Shown: piece after piece, positions 29,080-38,425 of the stretch
How positions within the stretch are numbered: the stretch's first letter is position 1
How the letters are laid out: each line of letters starts with the position of its first letter
Assembly: GCF_006968745.1 (NCBI RefSeq)
Contig: NZ_CP030118.1
Span: forward strand, 4,154,577-4,218,576
Source: Brasilonema sennae CENA114
GTDB taxonomy: Bacteria > Cyanobacteriota > Cyanobacteriia > Cyanobacteriales > Nostocaceae
DNA: 64,000 bases
Direction: 5' to 3'
Notes under the pieces: generated by a model
What the model saw: the letters and a program-made list of their open reading frames with translations, nothing else
The model's database searches: none
Told to the model about the DNA's origin: nothing
Made by a program: the position numbers and the translations under genes

Positions 29080-30387
29080 ATGACAAGCAACAGAAAACTT
29101 GCTCCTAACGAGCAAAGCATGGAAATTTTAAATCGTTGTGCAGGTTCTTTTAATATAGTAACGATTAGCCGCGTCAGGGGAGGCTTAAAAGAAGAAATAG
29201 TTAGACAAGCTCTTGACTTAATTCAAACTCGTCACCCGCGCCTTAATTCTCGTATTGTCGGTGCCTTAGATAGTCTATGCTTTGACTGTGGAGCAATAAA
29301 AATTCCTTTGCGTGTAGTCTCTAAGCAGTCTAGCGAGCAGTGGGAAGAAGTTGTTTTGTCAGAATTGAATCAACCTATTGAAAGTGATAAATGTCTAATA
29401 CGCGCAGTATTAATTACGTTTCCCGATGAAAAACTAAATTATTTACTGACAATATTGCACCATGCTATATCAGATGGATTATCAACTGTTCAATTGCATT
29501 CAGAAATTTTGACTTACTGCCAGAAAATAGTAGACGGCGAAATAGAAGAGAGTCTTTCTAGCTTACATCCACTTCCTGATATTCAAGAATTGATGCCCAA
29601 ATCAATGCAGGTAAAATTTACAGCAATAAAGAGCATTTTCTTTTTGTTGCGCTTCACGCTCAAACTAGGTTTGCATCGTCCTGAAACTCTAAAATTTGAG
29701 AAGTATGTTTCTCCAGAATTACGTCGTTGTAACATGGTTCAGAGAAAGCTTAATAAAGAAATTACTACACAGTTGATAGAATTTTGCAGAAAACAAAGAA
29801 CAACGGTACAAGGTGCTTTATGTGCAGCAATGATGTTGGCAGTAGCCACAGAAATTAGAAGTAAAAATCAAGAAAAATTGCGCTTTAGTTGCTCCTCTGT
29901 TGTTGATTTAAGAAAACGCTTCAAGCCAGAAGTTAATCGGGAAAACTTAGGTATATTAACTTCGGCTATCACCACATTACATAACCTATACACAAATACA
30001 TCTTTTTCGGATTTAGCACGGAATGTCAGACAACAATTAAAAGTCAGTTTAGAAAGTGAGGATATCTTTAGTATAGTATTGATGTCCAAGAAAATTTACG
30101 AGTCTCTTCTGTCTCGCCCAAATAAAGCACCCATGACAGTAAGTGTTACCAATATTGGTCGAATAGACATTCCCAGTGATTATGGTTTATTTAAACTTGA
30201 AGAGATTAGTTTTGTGCCTGCACAGGCAGTTTTTGGTGGTGTTTTTGGTGCTGCTATTACAACATTTAAAGGCACAATGATTTTAAATTTCATGTTTTCT
30301 GAGCCTTCAATTAGTAAGGGAAAAATCGAAACTTTAGTCAAGGATGCAATTTCTTGTATTGTCGATGCTTGTAATACCAATGGTTAA
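29080..30387 (+). CDS. Condensation/PapA-like acyltransferase
   Basis: 435 residues of the chloramphenicol-acetyltransferase/condensation superfamily. The catalytic HHxxxDG is HHAISDG at residues 127-133. A DFGWG-like structural motif is not obvious in the C-terminal half. Stand-alone members such as PapA5-type and alcohol acyltransferases esterify an alcohol with a carrier-bound acyl group. As the last gene of the PKS-FAAL-P450 cluster, and with no thioesterase visible, it is the natural candidate for product release by ester or amide formation (inference). Confidence 0.82.
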   Translation: MTSNRKLAPNEQSMEILNRCAGSFNIVTISRVRGGLKEEIVRQALDLIQTRHPRLNSRIVGALDSLCFDCGAIKIPLRVVSKQSSEQWEEVVLSELNQPIESDKCLIRAVLITFPDEKLNYLLTILHHAISDGLSTVQLHSEILTYCQKIVDGEIEESLSSLHPLPDIQELMPKSMQVKFTAIKSIFFLLRFTLKLGLHRPETLKFEKYVSPELRRCNMVQRKLNKEITTQLIEFCRKQRTTVQGALCAAMMLAVATEIRSKNQEKLRFSCSSVVDLRKRFKPEVNRENLGILTSAITTLHNLYTNTSFSDLARNVRQQLKVSLESEDIFSIVLMSKKIYESLLSRPNKAPMTVSVTNIGRIDIPSDYGLFKLEEISFVPAQAVFGGVFGAAITTFKGTMILNFMFSEPSISKGKIETLVKDAISCIVDACNTNG

Positions 30388-30529
30388 AGCAAGAGTTCCT
30401 TAACAGCCTCAGTAGTTCCATGAACGGATGTGTTTGACGTGAATGAAAAAAGCTTTGAACCCCTTCCCTGGTTGTTGTCTAGAAGGGGACAAATTGTAGA
30501 AGTCAAAAAGAATTGCTTGGTTATTGATT

Positions 30530-31267
30530 TTACTTTTTACTAACTAAAACTCCTTGTTCCTGTTGTATGGGCAAGACATCTAAAATATCAGTCTGAGAAC
30601 AATATTTCAGGTCTTCATCACAATTCAGGCGCAACAGACGTTTGCCGTGACTTGCAAGATGAAGAAGTTGCAACAAGTTGTCTTGCCATTGAGAGTAAAG
30701 AGCGATCGCGCTAATCACTTCATCGTTACCCGCCAGTTCATCTTGTGACAATTTGGTCTGCTGTACAACACTGTGAGCGATCGCACCTGCACAAGCCGTA
30801 TCTTCTAGAGAAAAACTGCCTTCCCAACCTGAACCGACTATCCAAACTGTTTCTGGTTGCTTTTCCAACAGATATTGCACCACTGCTGCACGGTTGACAA
30901 AAGCAGCTGCAAGTACTGCTTTTGCATCCTGTATTCTTTGTAAAGCACGGGTGCCATTAGTGGTACTGATGAACAAGCGCCGTCCTTGTACAACTTCTGG
31001 GGTACAATCGAGAGGAGAATTACCCAAATCAAAGCCAGGAACTTTTGACCCGCCACGTTCTCCTGCTCGTAGGCGTTTTTCACTGGACCATTTTTCGCTA
31101 ACTGCTAAAAGTTGATCCAAATCACTGAACACTTGGACAGCTTCACCTCCAGCTGCCAAAACAGTCGCCATTGTTGTCGTAGCTCGCAGTACATCGACTG
31201 CGATCGCGCATTCTGGCACTTTATCTGTTGGAGTTAATTCCGGAGTGTGGAAAATGAATAGCTTCAC
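30530..31267 (-). CDS. comB: 2-phosphosulfolactate phosphatase (ComB family)
   Basis: 245 residues from a GTG start. Family motifs are AIAVDVLRATTTMATVLAAG near the N-terminus, GERGGSKVPGFDLGNSP in the middle, and ISTTNGTRAL. ComB removes phosphate from 2-phosphosulfolactate in coenzyme M synthesis in archaea. Cyanobacterial homologues are widespread and probably dephosphorylate a related acid, so the exact substrate is uncertain. It converges with the acyltransferase gene; a weak CCCCTTC/GAAGGGG stem at 30460-30488 lies between them. Confidence 0.87.
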   Translation of the reverse strand: MKLFIFHTPELTPTDKVPECAIAVDVLRATTTMATVLAAGGEAVQVFSDLDQLLAVSEKWSSEKRLRAGERGGSKVPGFDLGNSPLDCTPEVVQGRRLFISTTNGTRALQRIQDAKAVLAAAFVNRAAVVQYLLEKQPETVWIVGSGWEGSFSLEDTACAGAIAHSVVQQTKLSQDELAGNDEVISAIALYSQWQDNLLQLLHLASHGKRLLRLNCDEDLKYCSQTDILDVLPIQQEQGVLVSKK

Positions 31268-31600
31268 GCCTTGAGTACACCTGATTGAATACTACTGCCG
31301 AAAATAATATTTCTCCGTAACAAGCGTCAACCACCGTAGTGATAGTTTATGCAAGAATCAGAGTAATGAAGTTGATTCTCACTGCTGTTATCAACACACC
31401 AGTCTTCATCTGTTGGCAAATCAACGGTAATCTGAAATTAACAACAAATTTACAAAAACTGTGTTTGGCGTTCAAATTGCCCTCTACTAGCAAACTGAGG
31501 CTATTCCTGCTGATATGGTGACTAGTAGTAGTTAGTGGTGCTTTTGAGAACAACTAACTATTGACAATCTCCAATCCAAAACCCCAAATCCCAAATCGAT
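31268..31600. other. Divergent promoter region of comB and blaI-like genes
   Basis: 333 bp with no accepted gene. The end just before the blaI-like ATG is a CCAAAACCCCAAATCCC heptamer repeat tract (31571-31597), leaving no Shine-Dalgarno sequence. A loose TACA...TGTG dyad near 31450 could be a BlaI-type operator but is too imperfect to call. Confidence 0.4.
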
Positions 31601-32020
31601 ATGGCACCTTTACCCAATTATCGCCCGAAACAACTGTCTGTTGGTCCGTTAGAATCAGAGATTTTGAATATCATCTGGGAACTCGGTTCAGGTACAGTTA
31701 AAGATGTGCACGACCGAATTCTAACTGACCCCAACCGAGAACTCGCTTATACATCTGTGACTACCGTACTGCGTCGCCTCACCGATAAAGGGTGGCTAGC
31801 CTGTATAAAAAAAGCACGAGCATACTATTGGCAGCCATTGGTGACAAAGCAGCAAGCAGACGTTATTAGAGCGCACGAACAGTTACAGCGATTTTTGGCG
31901 GTGGGAAACCCCGATGTTATTGCTGCTTTTGCAGATAGTTTGGATGAAACTGCTTCTGAGCAAATACAGGCGATCGCCAAACGCATTCAAGCCGCACGCC
32001 AAGCCAGGGAGGAACAATAA
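31601..32020 (+). CDS. BlaI/MecI/CopY-family transcriptional repressor
   Basis: 139 residues. The N-terminal winged helix has GPLESEILNIIWELGSGTVKDV, the AYTSVTTVLRRLTDKGWL recognition helix, and a typical AYYWQPLVT wing; the C-terminal helix is a dimerisation region. Family repressors are cleaved or released under signal from an M56 peptidase. Such a gene follows immediately, its ATG overlapping this stop codon (TAATG), so the two are translationally coupled. Confidence 0.92.
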   Translation: MAPLPNYRPKQLSVGPLESEILNIIWELGSGTVKDVHDRILTDPNRELAYTSVTTVLRRLTDKGWLACIKKARAYYWQPLVTKQQADVIRAHEQLQRFLAVGNPDVIAAFADSLDETASEQIQAIAKRIQAARQAREEQ

Positions 32021-32859
32021 TGCATCTAATAATGATTGTGGCTGCAATAATCGTTGTTTATTGGATAAGATGCCAATGGACACAACCCCAAGCAACTTGG
32101 AATAAACGATGGCAATATGCCCTATTTTTGTTTTTCTTTCCACCGTTGCTCATTTTCATGACGGCGATCGCCGTCATTTGCATGGGACCCCAAGGTCAAA
32201 TGAGCGGGTTACAGACAGGTTGGTTGAGCTATGTTCTAGCATTTATTAGTCTTGCTTTTTGTGCAATTTTATGCATAAAACTAGCATGGGGAGGATGGCA
32301 GTCTGTGAAATCCGCTCGCAACTGTTCCCTGGTTGATGTTGCAGGTAGACAAGTAAGAGTTCTAGATACAGGGGTACCGTTTGCCGGTCAAATTGGATTT
32401 TGGCAACCCGAACTTGTCCTCAGCCAAGGACTGCTGCACACTCTCTCACCAGAACAATTGGAAACTGTCTTAGCACACGAACAAGGACATTACCATTACC
32501 GGGATACATTCTGGTTTTTCTGGCTGGGTTGGGTACGTTCCTGTACCGCGTGGTTACCAAACACAGAAGCTTTGTGGCAAGAGTTGTTAGCCTTGCGCGA
32601 ACTACGCGCTGATGCACACGCTGCTTCACAGGTAGATCCTTTACTGCTTGCAGAATCACTTTTGTTGGTGGTTAGCAGCCCGCCTATATCCTCAGAAATT
32701 TGCTGTGCTGCATTGGGTTCTAGTCACGTAGATCGTTTAGAACAGAGGATAGAAGCCCTGTTAGCACAGCCAGAACCAGTTCCAGAAGTTCAATTACAAT
32801 CTTGGAATAGTTACCTGCTGGCGTTTGTGCCTCTGGTTACTGTAATATTTCATACGTAG
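32020..32859 (+). CDS. M56-family membrane metallopeptidase (BlaR1/MecR1-like without sensor domain)
   Basis: 279 residues with several hydrophobic helices (N-terminal ~1-20, ~35-60, ~70-90, and the C-terminal end). The zinc motif HExxH appears as HEQGH at 153-157, followed by a glutamate-rich helix (LRELRADAHAA). There is no extracellular penicillin-binding sensor, as is usual for short cyanobacterial M56 proteins. It is coupled to the BlaI-like repressor, whose proteolytic inactivation is its probable job. Confidence 0.88.
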   Translation: MHLIMIVAAIIVVYWIRCQWTQPQATWNKRWQYALFLFFFPPLLIFMTAIAVICMGPQGQMSGLQTGWLSYVLAFISLAFCAILCIKLAWGGWQSVKSARNCSLVDVAGRQVRVLDTGVPFAGQIGFWQPELVLSQGLLHTLSPEQLETVLAHEQGHYHYRDTFWFFWLGWVRSCTAWLPNTEALWQELLALRELRADAHAASQVDPLLLAESLLLVVSSPPISSEICCAALGSSHVDRLEQRIEALLAQPEPVPEVQLQSWNSYLLAFVPLVTVIFHT

Positions 32860-32880
32860 TTCATTTTTTTGATCTCAAGT

Positions 32881-32918
32881 AGAGTGCGTTCACAAAGTGC
32901 GCACTCTATTTTTTTTGT
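32881..32918 (+). terminator. Rho-independent terminator of the blaI-M56 operon
   Basis: An 8-bp stem AGAGTGCG/CGCACTCT (32881-32888 and 32900-32907) is directly followed by ATTTTTTTTG. It lies 22 bp after the M56 stop. Confidence 0.85.
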
Positions 32919-33002
32919 TTCAAGTGTCATCGCAGACTTGCCACATCAGTCCAGATATCACTAAAGTATCTGAGAATAACGAATCATTAGACTAAAGAAA
33001 TT

Positions 33003-33536
33003 ATGACTCCCTCCCTACCTCACTCTCTCTCTCCCTGTCCACTCCCTACCTCTTACAAACATATTTGTGATTTAGACCAACTCATTGTCCTTGTCTCCTC
33101 CCATCGCATCGCAGGAGGTAAGATAGTTTTCACTAATGGTTGTTTTGATATACTTCACGCAGGACACGTCTCCTATCTTCAACGCGCCAAAGCATTAGGC
33201 GACATTCTGATTATTGGTGTTAACTCCGACAACAGCATTCGCCGTCTCAAGGGATCAACTCGTCCCATAAACCCGTTAGAAGATAGGATGCAGGTTCTGG
33301 CTGCACTAGCTTGTGTTGATTATCTCATTCCTTTTGAAGAAGATAGCCCCAGTTACCTTATTAGCAAGCTGCGCCCCAATATCTACGTCAAAGGCGGCGA
33401 CTATACGAAAGAAACTTTACCAGAAACACCCGTAGTAGAAAACTACGGTGGAGCGATTGAATTCTTGCCCTTTTTAGAAAATCGTTCAACAAGTAAAATC
33501 ATTGAACGGATTTCCCAAGGTAAAAATGATTTATAA
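33003..33536 (+). CDS. rfaE2: D-glycero-beta-D-manno-heptose 1-phosphate adenylyltransferase (RfaE2/HldE-C type)
   Basis: 177 residues. This nucleotidyltransferase has FTNGCFDILHAGH (the HxGH ATP motif), GVNSDNSIRRLKG, and the C-terminal YVKGGDYTKETLPE and STSKIIERI segments. It makes ADP-heptose precursors for lipopolysaccharide or a heptose-containing glycan. The first ~17 residues (Pro/Ser/Leu-rich) come from a CTCCCT-type low-complexity tract, and no later in-frame ATG precedes the core, so the start codon was probably donated by the repeat. Confidence 0.88.
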   Translation: MTPSLPHSLSPCPLPTSYKHICDLDQLIVLVSSHRIAGGKIVFTNGCFDILHAGHVSYLQRAKALGDILIIGVNSDNSIRRLKGSTRPINPLEDRMQVLAALACVDYLIPFEEDSPSYLISKLRPNIYVKGGDYTKETLPETPVVENYGGAIEFLPFLENRSTSKIIERISQGKNDL

Positions 33537-34690
33537 GCAATACCTTCGCCAATTAAGGAGGCTTGATATAGAAAAAATTCAGATAAGTAGGTCGGTACAA
33601 ATAAAGTTAACTAGTTAAGGCAGTCATTAGTCATTGTAAGAGTTTCAGAGTTTTCACATTTCTTAACATAGTTCGGTTTATTCTTACCTACCTACTTAAT
33701 ACAGATTTATTTTTCCCATCCGGCAAAAAACTGAGTCAATAAAATCCTGTATGGTTTTTGTGGAAGTAATTTTGACTGTCCTGTATGTCTGGGTCAGGAT
33801 TTTAGGTTTTGCCTAATAATTAAGCATAGGCAAGTCTATGGCTGTTTTGGCAAAAGTTAGACTACCTCTTTTTTTGGTAAAAGTATTGATAAGCAATTAA
33901 ATATTTCGGCTGGTGCTGCGCCCATATAACGTTAGTAGCTTACCAAAAAAGTGGGTGATGCTCTTTCACCAAAATCCTGATATATTTCACTCTCCCAACT
34001 TCCGCAACTTCCGCAACTTCCCCTGCTTACTCATATGTATCAACTTTAAAGTGAAACGGTATGAAATCCCCGTCCTTCCTGGACGGCTTTTATTTATTTT
34101 TTGTCCCAAGAACTACGTGATATCTTTGAATTTAAATTCCTATCAAGGAGATTTTGTCAAAAGTTTGTGGTTCAAAAACTCTTGGGTGGATGAACTGTGG
34201 TTCGCCATTTTACGTGAAAGATGAAAATACACTTAACTCTAAAGTATATAAAAAAGTCACTGTGTAGAGTTTTATTTTGACTTCACAAATATCTATAAAT
34301 TGGAGAAATCTTTGATAATTTGCTCCAAAAAATGTATTTTTTATCACTTTTCTTTTTTACTAATATAGTTTACTTGGAGTAGTGATTGAGTCTGAAAGTT
34401 CCTTTATAGGAGGTTTTCTATTTTTTATTTTAGGTGACATAACTCTTCATATACTGATTTTTAGGAATTTTTACCTTATTTTATAAAACTGCGTAATGCA
34501 TGTGTTTTAAGTAGTTTTTATCTCAACTTGTCGAGCGTGAAAAAGTAGAAAAAAGAGTGAATATCTCAATACCCACCAGTTAACTAGATTACCTTGAAAA
34601 GATATCATAACACTAGTTTCTTATGACAACATCAGATATAAAATCAGGGAGAAGTACTTACTTTAATGTTAAGAGGAGTGATTAGTTAAG
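33537..34690. other. Long AT-rich intergenic region (1.15 kb)
   Basis: No credible gene. A 103-codon frame at 33913-34224 starts with TTG and looks random. Contents: an AAGTAGGT/ACCTACTT inverted pair (~33590 and ~33690), short ACTTCCGCA direct repeats (~33998-34018), and a CCGTCC hairpin at 34070. About 600 bp of very AT-rich DNA follows before the secreted protein gene, compatible with a long 5' leader, but no RNA motif is recognised. Confidence 0.5.
34070..34096 (+). terminator. CCGTCC/GGACGG hairpin with T-rich tail
   Basis: A 6-bp GC stem (34070-34075 and 34081-34086) is followed by CTTTTATTTATTTTTTG. It could terminate an unrecognised transcript. The same CCCCGTCC...GGACGG core at 58375-58391 suggests an IS200/IS605-type end or dispersed repeat. 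Confidence 0.5.
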
Positions 34691-35056
34691 ATGAGTAAGC
34701 TTCTTAAAACCATTGCAGCCTCCCTAGTTTTTGGTATGGCACTTGCTGCACCAGTAGCTACATTTCCATCATTAGTCCAGGCACAAATGCCCGCAACTAC
34801 AACCACCCCTACACCGACAGGTACAGCCACCCCCACACCAACAGGTACAGCTAAACCTCGCACCACAGGAGGCAAAAAAACTCCTGCCAAAAAACCTACC
34901 ACAGGAACAACTAATAAACCAGGTACCAGAGGAACAACCAGTAAACCTACCACAGCAACACCTACAAGCTCGCCTACACCTGGTTCAACGACACCTTATA
35001 CTGGTGGGCCTACACCCACAGGTTCACCTACGCCCACAACAACACCAACAAGGTAA
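34691..35056 (+). CDS. Secreted Thr/Pro-rich low-complexity protein
   Basis: 121 residues. A clear Sec signal peptide (MSKLLKTIAASLVFGMALAA, then a probable cleavage after VQAQ near residue 33) is followed by Thr/Pro/Ser/Gly-rich sequence with PTPTGTATPTPTGTA-like repeats and a central basic part (GGKKTPAKKP). No domain is recognised. Extracellular, possibly glycosylated or sheath-associated; function unknown. AGGAG at ~34674 is a plausible but distant Shine-Dalgarno sequence. The antisense frame is a codon-bias shadow. Confidence 0.72.
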   Translation: MSKLLKTIAASLVFGMALAAPVATFPSLVQAQMPATTTTPTPTGTATPTPTGTAKPRTTGGKKTPAKKPTTGTTNKPGTRGTTSKPTTATPTSSPTPGSTTPYTGGPTPTGSPTPTTTPTR

Positions 35057-35151
35057 AAAGTAAAAACGGTTAGGCAAGATAGGTGATCGCATAGCGCGCC
35101 CTATGCCCCAAACAAGCTTCGCTTGGTTGCCCCAAATCGGAGATTTTGGGG

Positions 35152-35179
35152 AGAGGGGTTTCTTGAAGGAAACCCCTCT
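35152..35179 (+). terminator. Hairpin after the secreted protein gene
   Basis: A perfect 11-bp stem (35152-35162 and 35169-35179, 6-nt loop), preceded by a second near-perfect CCCCAAATC/GATTTTGGGG stem at ~35130-35151. There is no U tract. Either a terminator or a dispersed palindrome. Confidence 0.5.
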
Positions 35180-35312
35180 GGGCATATACCGGCGATCGCG
35201 CCATTCAATATTGATACAAAATTGATACAAAAGCTCCATGTGCATAATGCCTTGGAGCTTTGTTATTGCTTGTGAGTTAAAGTTATTAACACAACAATAT
35301 CTCTCAATTTAT

Positions 35313-36812
35313 ATGCAAAAATCGGGCTACATCCTGGCATTGGATTTGGGTACAACAGGTAACCGTGCCTTTTTGTTTAACGCAGATGGTAAGATTGTTG
35401 GTCAGGCATATCAGGAACTAACACAGTACTATCCTCAGCCTGGATGGTTGGAACATGATCCATTAGAAATTTGGCAGGCAACTTGCTGGGTGATGCAAAC
35501 TGCGATTAAAAATGCCCAGATTGCTCCTGATGAAATTATCGCTGTTGGACTAACAGTACAGCGGGAAACTTGCTTAATTTGGGATAAAACAACTGGTCAA
35601 CCTCTCCATAGGGCGATCGTCTGGCAAGATCGCCGCACTGCTCCTTTATGCCATCAGTTACAAGAGCAAGGATATGCGCAGGAGATTTCAGATCGCACAG
35701 GACTCATTGTTGATGCCTATTTTTCAGCCACAAAGCTGTCATGGCTGTTAGAGCATTTTCCAGGCGTTGACCTCACAAATATTTTAGCTGGAACGATTGA
35801 TACCTGGGTGCTGTGGAACCTAACGGGTGGAAAAGTTCACGCCACTGATCACAGCAACGCCAGCCGTACCATGCTGATGAATTTGGCAAGGTGTGAGTGG
35901 GATGAAACACTGCTGACTCTGTTTAAGATACCTCGTCATATCCTGCCCCAAATTCAGCCTAGCTTGGGAACTTTTGGAGTGACTGATGCTAGCTTGTTAG
36001 GCGTTGAAATTCCCATCACTGCCATTTTGGGAGATCAACAAGCTGCTTTGTTTGGACATGGCTGTCATTCTCCCGGATTGATGAAATGTACTTATGGTAC
36101 TGGGAGCTTTTTAGTCGCTCACACTGGTTCTCAAATCGTGCGTTCACAACATCAACTTTTGAGTACTTTGGCATGGACTCAAGCAAACACAAACGGAACT
36201 TTGGATGTGGGCTATGCATTGGAAGGTAGCATATTCACGAGTGGGGCTTGCATCAAATGGCTACGCGATCGCATTACTCTAATCACAACTGCCGCTGAGA
36301 CTGAAGCACTCGCAAATCAAGTCACAGATAACGGCGGAGTTTACTTTGTGCCCGCATTTAGTGGACTGGGTGCGCCTCATTGGGATATGAGTGCTAGGGG
36401 AGCCTTTTTTGGAATTACTGCAATGGTACAGCGCGAGCATTTGGTACGTGCAGTACTGGAGGCATTGGCTTACCAAGTTCAGGAAGTTGTACAGGCAATT
36501 CAAGGATCCAACACTATTCCCATCGAACGACTGAGTGTGGACGGTGGTGCCTGTGAGAATAACTTCCTCATGCAGTTCCAAGCAGATGTGTTAGGGATAC
36601 CAGTTGAACGTCCAGCGATACGCGAAATGACAGTCCAAGGTATCGCGTTTGCAGCAGGTCTTGCTGCTGGATTTTGGGATAATGATCACTTACTCGTGCA
36701 GCAACGACGAATTGAGCGCGTGTTTTTACCTGGTGTGGGCAGAAATCACGCTTTGGAAAACTTTACAACTTGGCAAAAAGCAGTTGAACGCGCTAAGCAC
36801 TGGGCTGATTAA
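35313..36812 (+). CDS. glpK: Glycerol kinase (FGGY family)
   Basis: 499 residues from ATG 35313, the usual GlpK length. The upstream extension to 35238 adds an unrelated leader and is rejected. N-terminal phosphate loop LALDLGTTGNRAFLF (most GlpK read DQGTTSSR), VGLTVQRET, IVWQDRRT, FSATKLSWLL, and C-terminal GLGAPHWDMSARG and DGGACENNFLMQFQAD. It phosphorylates glycerol to glycerol-3-phosphate for lipid synthesis or glycerol use. It is a single gene. Confidence 0.9.
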   Translation: MQKSGYILALDLGTTGNRAFLFNADGKIVGQAYQELTQYYPQPGWLEHDPLEIWQATCWVMQTAIKNAQIAPDEIIAVGLTVQRETCLIWDKTTGQPLHRAIVWQDRRTAPLCHQLQEQGYAQEISDRTGLIVDAYFSATKLSWLLEHFPGVDLTNILAGTIDTWVLWNLTGGKVHATDHSNASRTMLMNLARCEWDETLLTLFKIPRHILPQIQPSLGTFGVTDASLLGVEIPITAILGDQQAALFGHGCHSPGLMKCTYGTGSFLVAHTGSQIVRSQHQLLSTLAWTQANTNGTLDVGYALEGSIFTSGACIKWLRDRITLITTAAETEALANQVTDNGGVYFVPAFSGLGAPHWDMSARGAFFGITAMVQREHLVRAVLEALAYQVQEVVQAIQGSNTIPIERLSVDGGACENNFLMQFQADVLGIPVERPAIREMTVQGIAFAAGLAAGFWDNDHLLVQQRRIERVFLPGVGRNHALENFTTWQKAVERAKHWAD

Positions 36813-36927
36813 TTGCAGCGATCTGCAATCATCCACTTCAACCAGGATTAATTGCAACTAGCCTAAACGCCTTTATTGCAGGTTGCTACACGTAGGTTTC
36901 AGGTTCCTTCCTATTCGCGGGCGAAAG

Positions 36928-37764
36928 TTATGATGCAGAACCACAAAGAAAGTATTCAATTGCGTCTGCGACTTCCTGCGTAACTTCGACAGAAGGCAGA
37001 TGGCTCCTCGAACTCGATCTATAAATGTGATACCAGTGGTGTTTGTTTGCAAAAACTTGTTGTGCTTCAAGATATTTGGTGTCATCCAGTAGGGAATAAA
37101 GGCTCTTCATTTGCGTTGGTGAGTAAATATTGAGCACTGTTGGAGCCGGAGCAAGCGTCTCAAGAAAACGCAAAGCACTGCCAAATTCTCTGTATGACCT
37201 GCTTATTTCTCGACCCGCGCGCGACCACATGTCGAAATCGTAATTTGTCATAAACTCATGGAAGGGTTTGGCGAGGTTAGGATCACCTACCGACCAACCG
37301 ATGAATAGTGCGTCACGCGCACTTTGCCATTGATCGGGCTTTTGTATCTTATCCAAGGTCTCAAAGAATATCTCAGGCGGCTCAATAATGATCCACTCCA
37401 GAAAGACCATCTTTGGAACGCGATTAACCAACCTACGCCTTAGTTCAATCGCTATCCATCCAGCGTGTGCGACTGAGACTGTGACGAATTCATTTATGTT
37501 AAGTGAATCTACAAGCTTAATAGTTTCACGGATCATATCTTCACTGCCAAAGTCTCCCTCTGGGCGTCGTGATTCGTTATGTCCCAGTAAATCAACATTG
37601 ATAACTCTTCGCTTTTTGCTTTCGATTTCGGCAAGTGCTGCCAAAATCCCCCGGTCAGCGCACCATCCTGGAAACAAGAGTAAGGCAGGTTCGCCTGCTC
37701 CTATGTCGTCGAAAGCAAGTTTTGATTCTCCAATTAGCTCATCCATACATACATCCAATACCAT
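36928..37764 (-). CDS. Alpha/beta-hydrolase fold protein lacking the usual nucleophile serine motif
   Basis: 278 residues with the fold's hallmarks: ALLLFPGWCADRG oxyanion region, INVDLLGHNESRRPEGDFG, and an elbow region VSVAHAGWIAIEL where GxSxG would be expected. The late catalytic His may be in the HHWYHIYRSS region. The elbow resembles the cofactor-free dioxygenase-like branch (HOD-like) more than esterases. The reaction is unknown. It stands alone, upstream of the VOC/MarR pair. Confidence 0.72.
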   Translation of the reverse strand: MVLDVCMDELIGESKLAFDDIGAGEPALLLFPGWCADRGILAALAEIESKKRRVINVDLLGHNESRRPEGDFGSEDMIRETIKLVDSLNINEFVTVSVAHAGWIAIELRRRLVNRVPKMVFLEWIIIEPPEIFFETLDKIQKPDQWQSARDALFIGWSVGDPNLAKPFHEFMTNYDFDMWSRAGREISRSYREFGSALRFLETLAPAPTVLNIYSPTQMKSLYSLLDDTKYLEAQQVFANKHHWYHIYRSSSRSHLPSVEVTQEVADAIEYFLCGSAS

Positions 37765-37931
37765 TGTATTGCCAAAATTTTTTGAGGACGGGGCGTGGGT
37801 AGCATTCGCGTTCTAAACCGCCTGGGAGTAGCAACGGATGCTGGAGCGCGAAGTGGATTACTGTAGCTTAAGTTTCACTTCGTTCAACGCAACACCCGCG
37901 TTCCTTAGTTGGGTTTTGCGCTTTGTCAGCA

Positions 37932-38372
37932 TCAATAGAATGTCCACAGACCTGGAGTGATCAATTCAAGGAGGTGTTCATCCGGATCTCGGAAATACAG
38001 GCTCCAGCCACCCTGTTTCCAATGAACCTTGCTGTCGATGGCGATACCTCGGGAAGCCAGTCGTTCTTCCCAAAACTCTAGCTCGGATGCTGCAATTGAG
38101 AACGCCACGTGCAAGCGACCACTTCCACCATGAGGAGGAATCACCCCTTCTACCGTACCGACGGGAGATGTTGTCCTCCCAGGCTCTTGAGCGATGCTCT
38201 TGGGGAACAGGATGAGGGCTTGTCGGTTGGGCACCCGGAGCACACAGATCATTTCATCCATGATCTCTTTCTCAAATCCGAATAGGTCTTTATAGAACTC
38301 AACTGAGTGTGGCAAGTCTTCGACATATAGCACGGATTCAACAATCCCATTGACGGTTTGCTTCTGGGTCAT
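37932..38372 (-). CDS. VOC-family (glyoxalase/fosfomycin-resistance/dioxygenase superfamily) protein
   Basis: 146 residues from ATG 38372, chosen because GAAGAGG lies 8 nt upstream; the TTG at 38390 is rejected. A single VOC module has VLYVEDLPHSVEFYKDLFGF, a GRLHVAFSI strand and WSLYFRDPDEHLLELITPG, the last being the typical metal-ligand Glu strand. It is probably a metal-dependent lyase or dioxygenase, or a binding protein for a small molecule. It is divergent from a MarR-type regulator across a candidate operator, suggesting regulation by it. Confidence 0.83.
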   Translation of the reverse strand: MTQKQTVNGIVESVLYVEDLPHSVEFYKDLFGFEKEIMDEMICVLRVPNRQALILFPKSIAQEPGRTTSPVGTVEGVIPPHGGSGRLHVAFSIAASELEFWEERLASRGIAIDSKVHWKQGGWSLYFRDPDEHLLELITPGLWTFY

Positions 38373-38425
38373 GGAATATAGCCTCTTCAAGAATAGCTAC
38401 TATTGACTCTTAAATTATAGTAATA

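Noticed and set aside
31440..31465. Possible BlaI operator (TACA...TGTG)
   Set aside because: The dyad is too imperfect and occurs once; it cannot be told from chance.
33913..34224. 103-codon frame in the long spacer
   Set aside because: TTG start, runs through a terminator-like hairpin, and shows no protein-like pattern.
34669..34953. Val/Pro-rich antisense frame opposite the secreted protein
   Set aside because: It mirrors the Thr/Pro codon bias of the real gene, which has a signal peptide on the plus strand.
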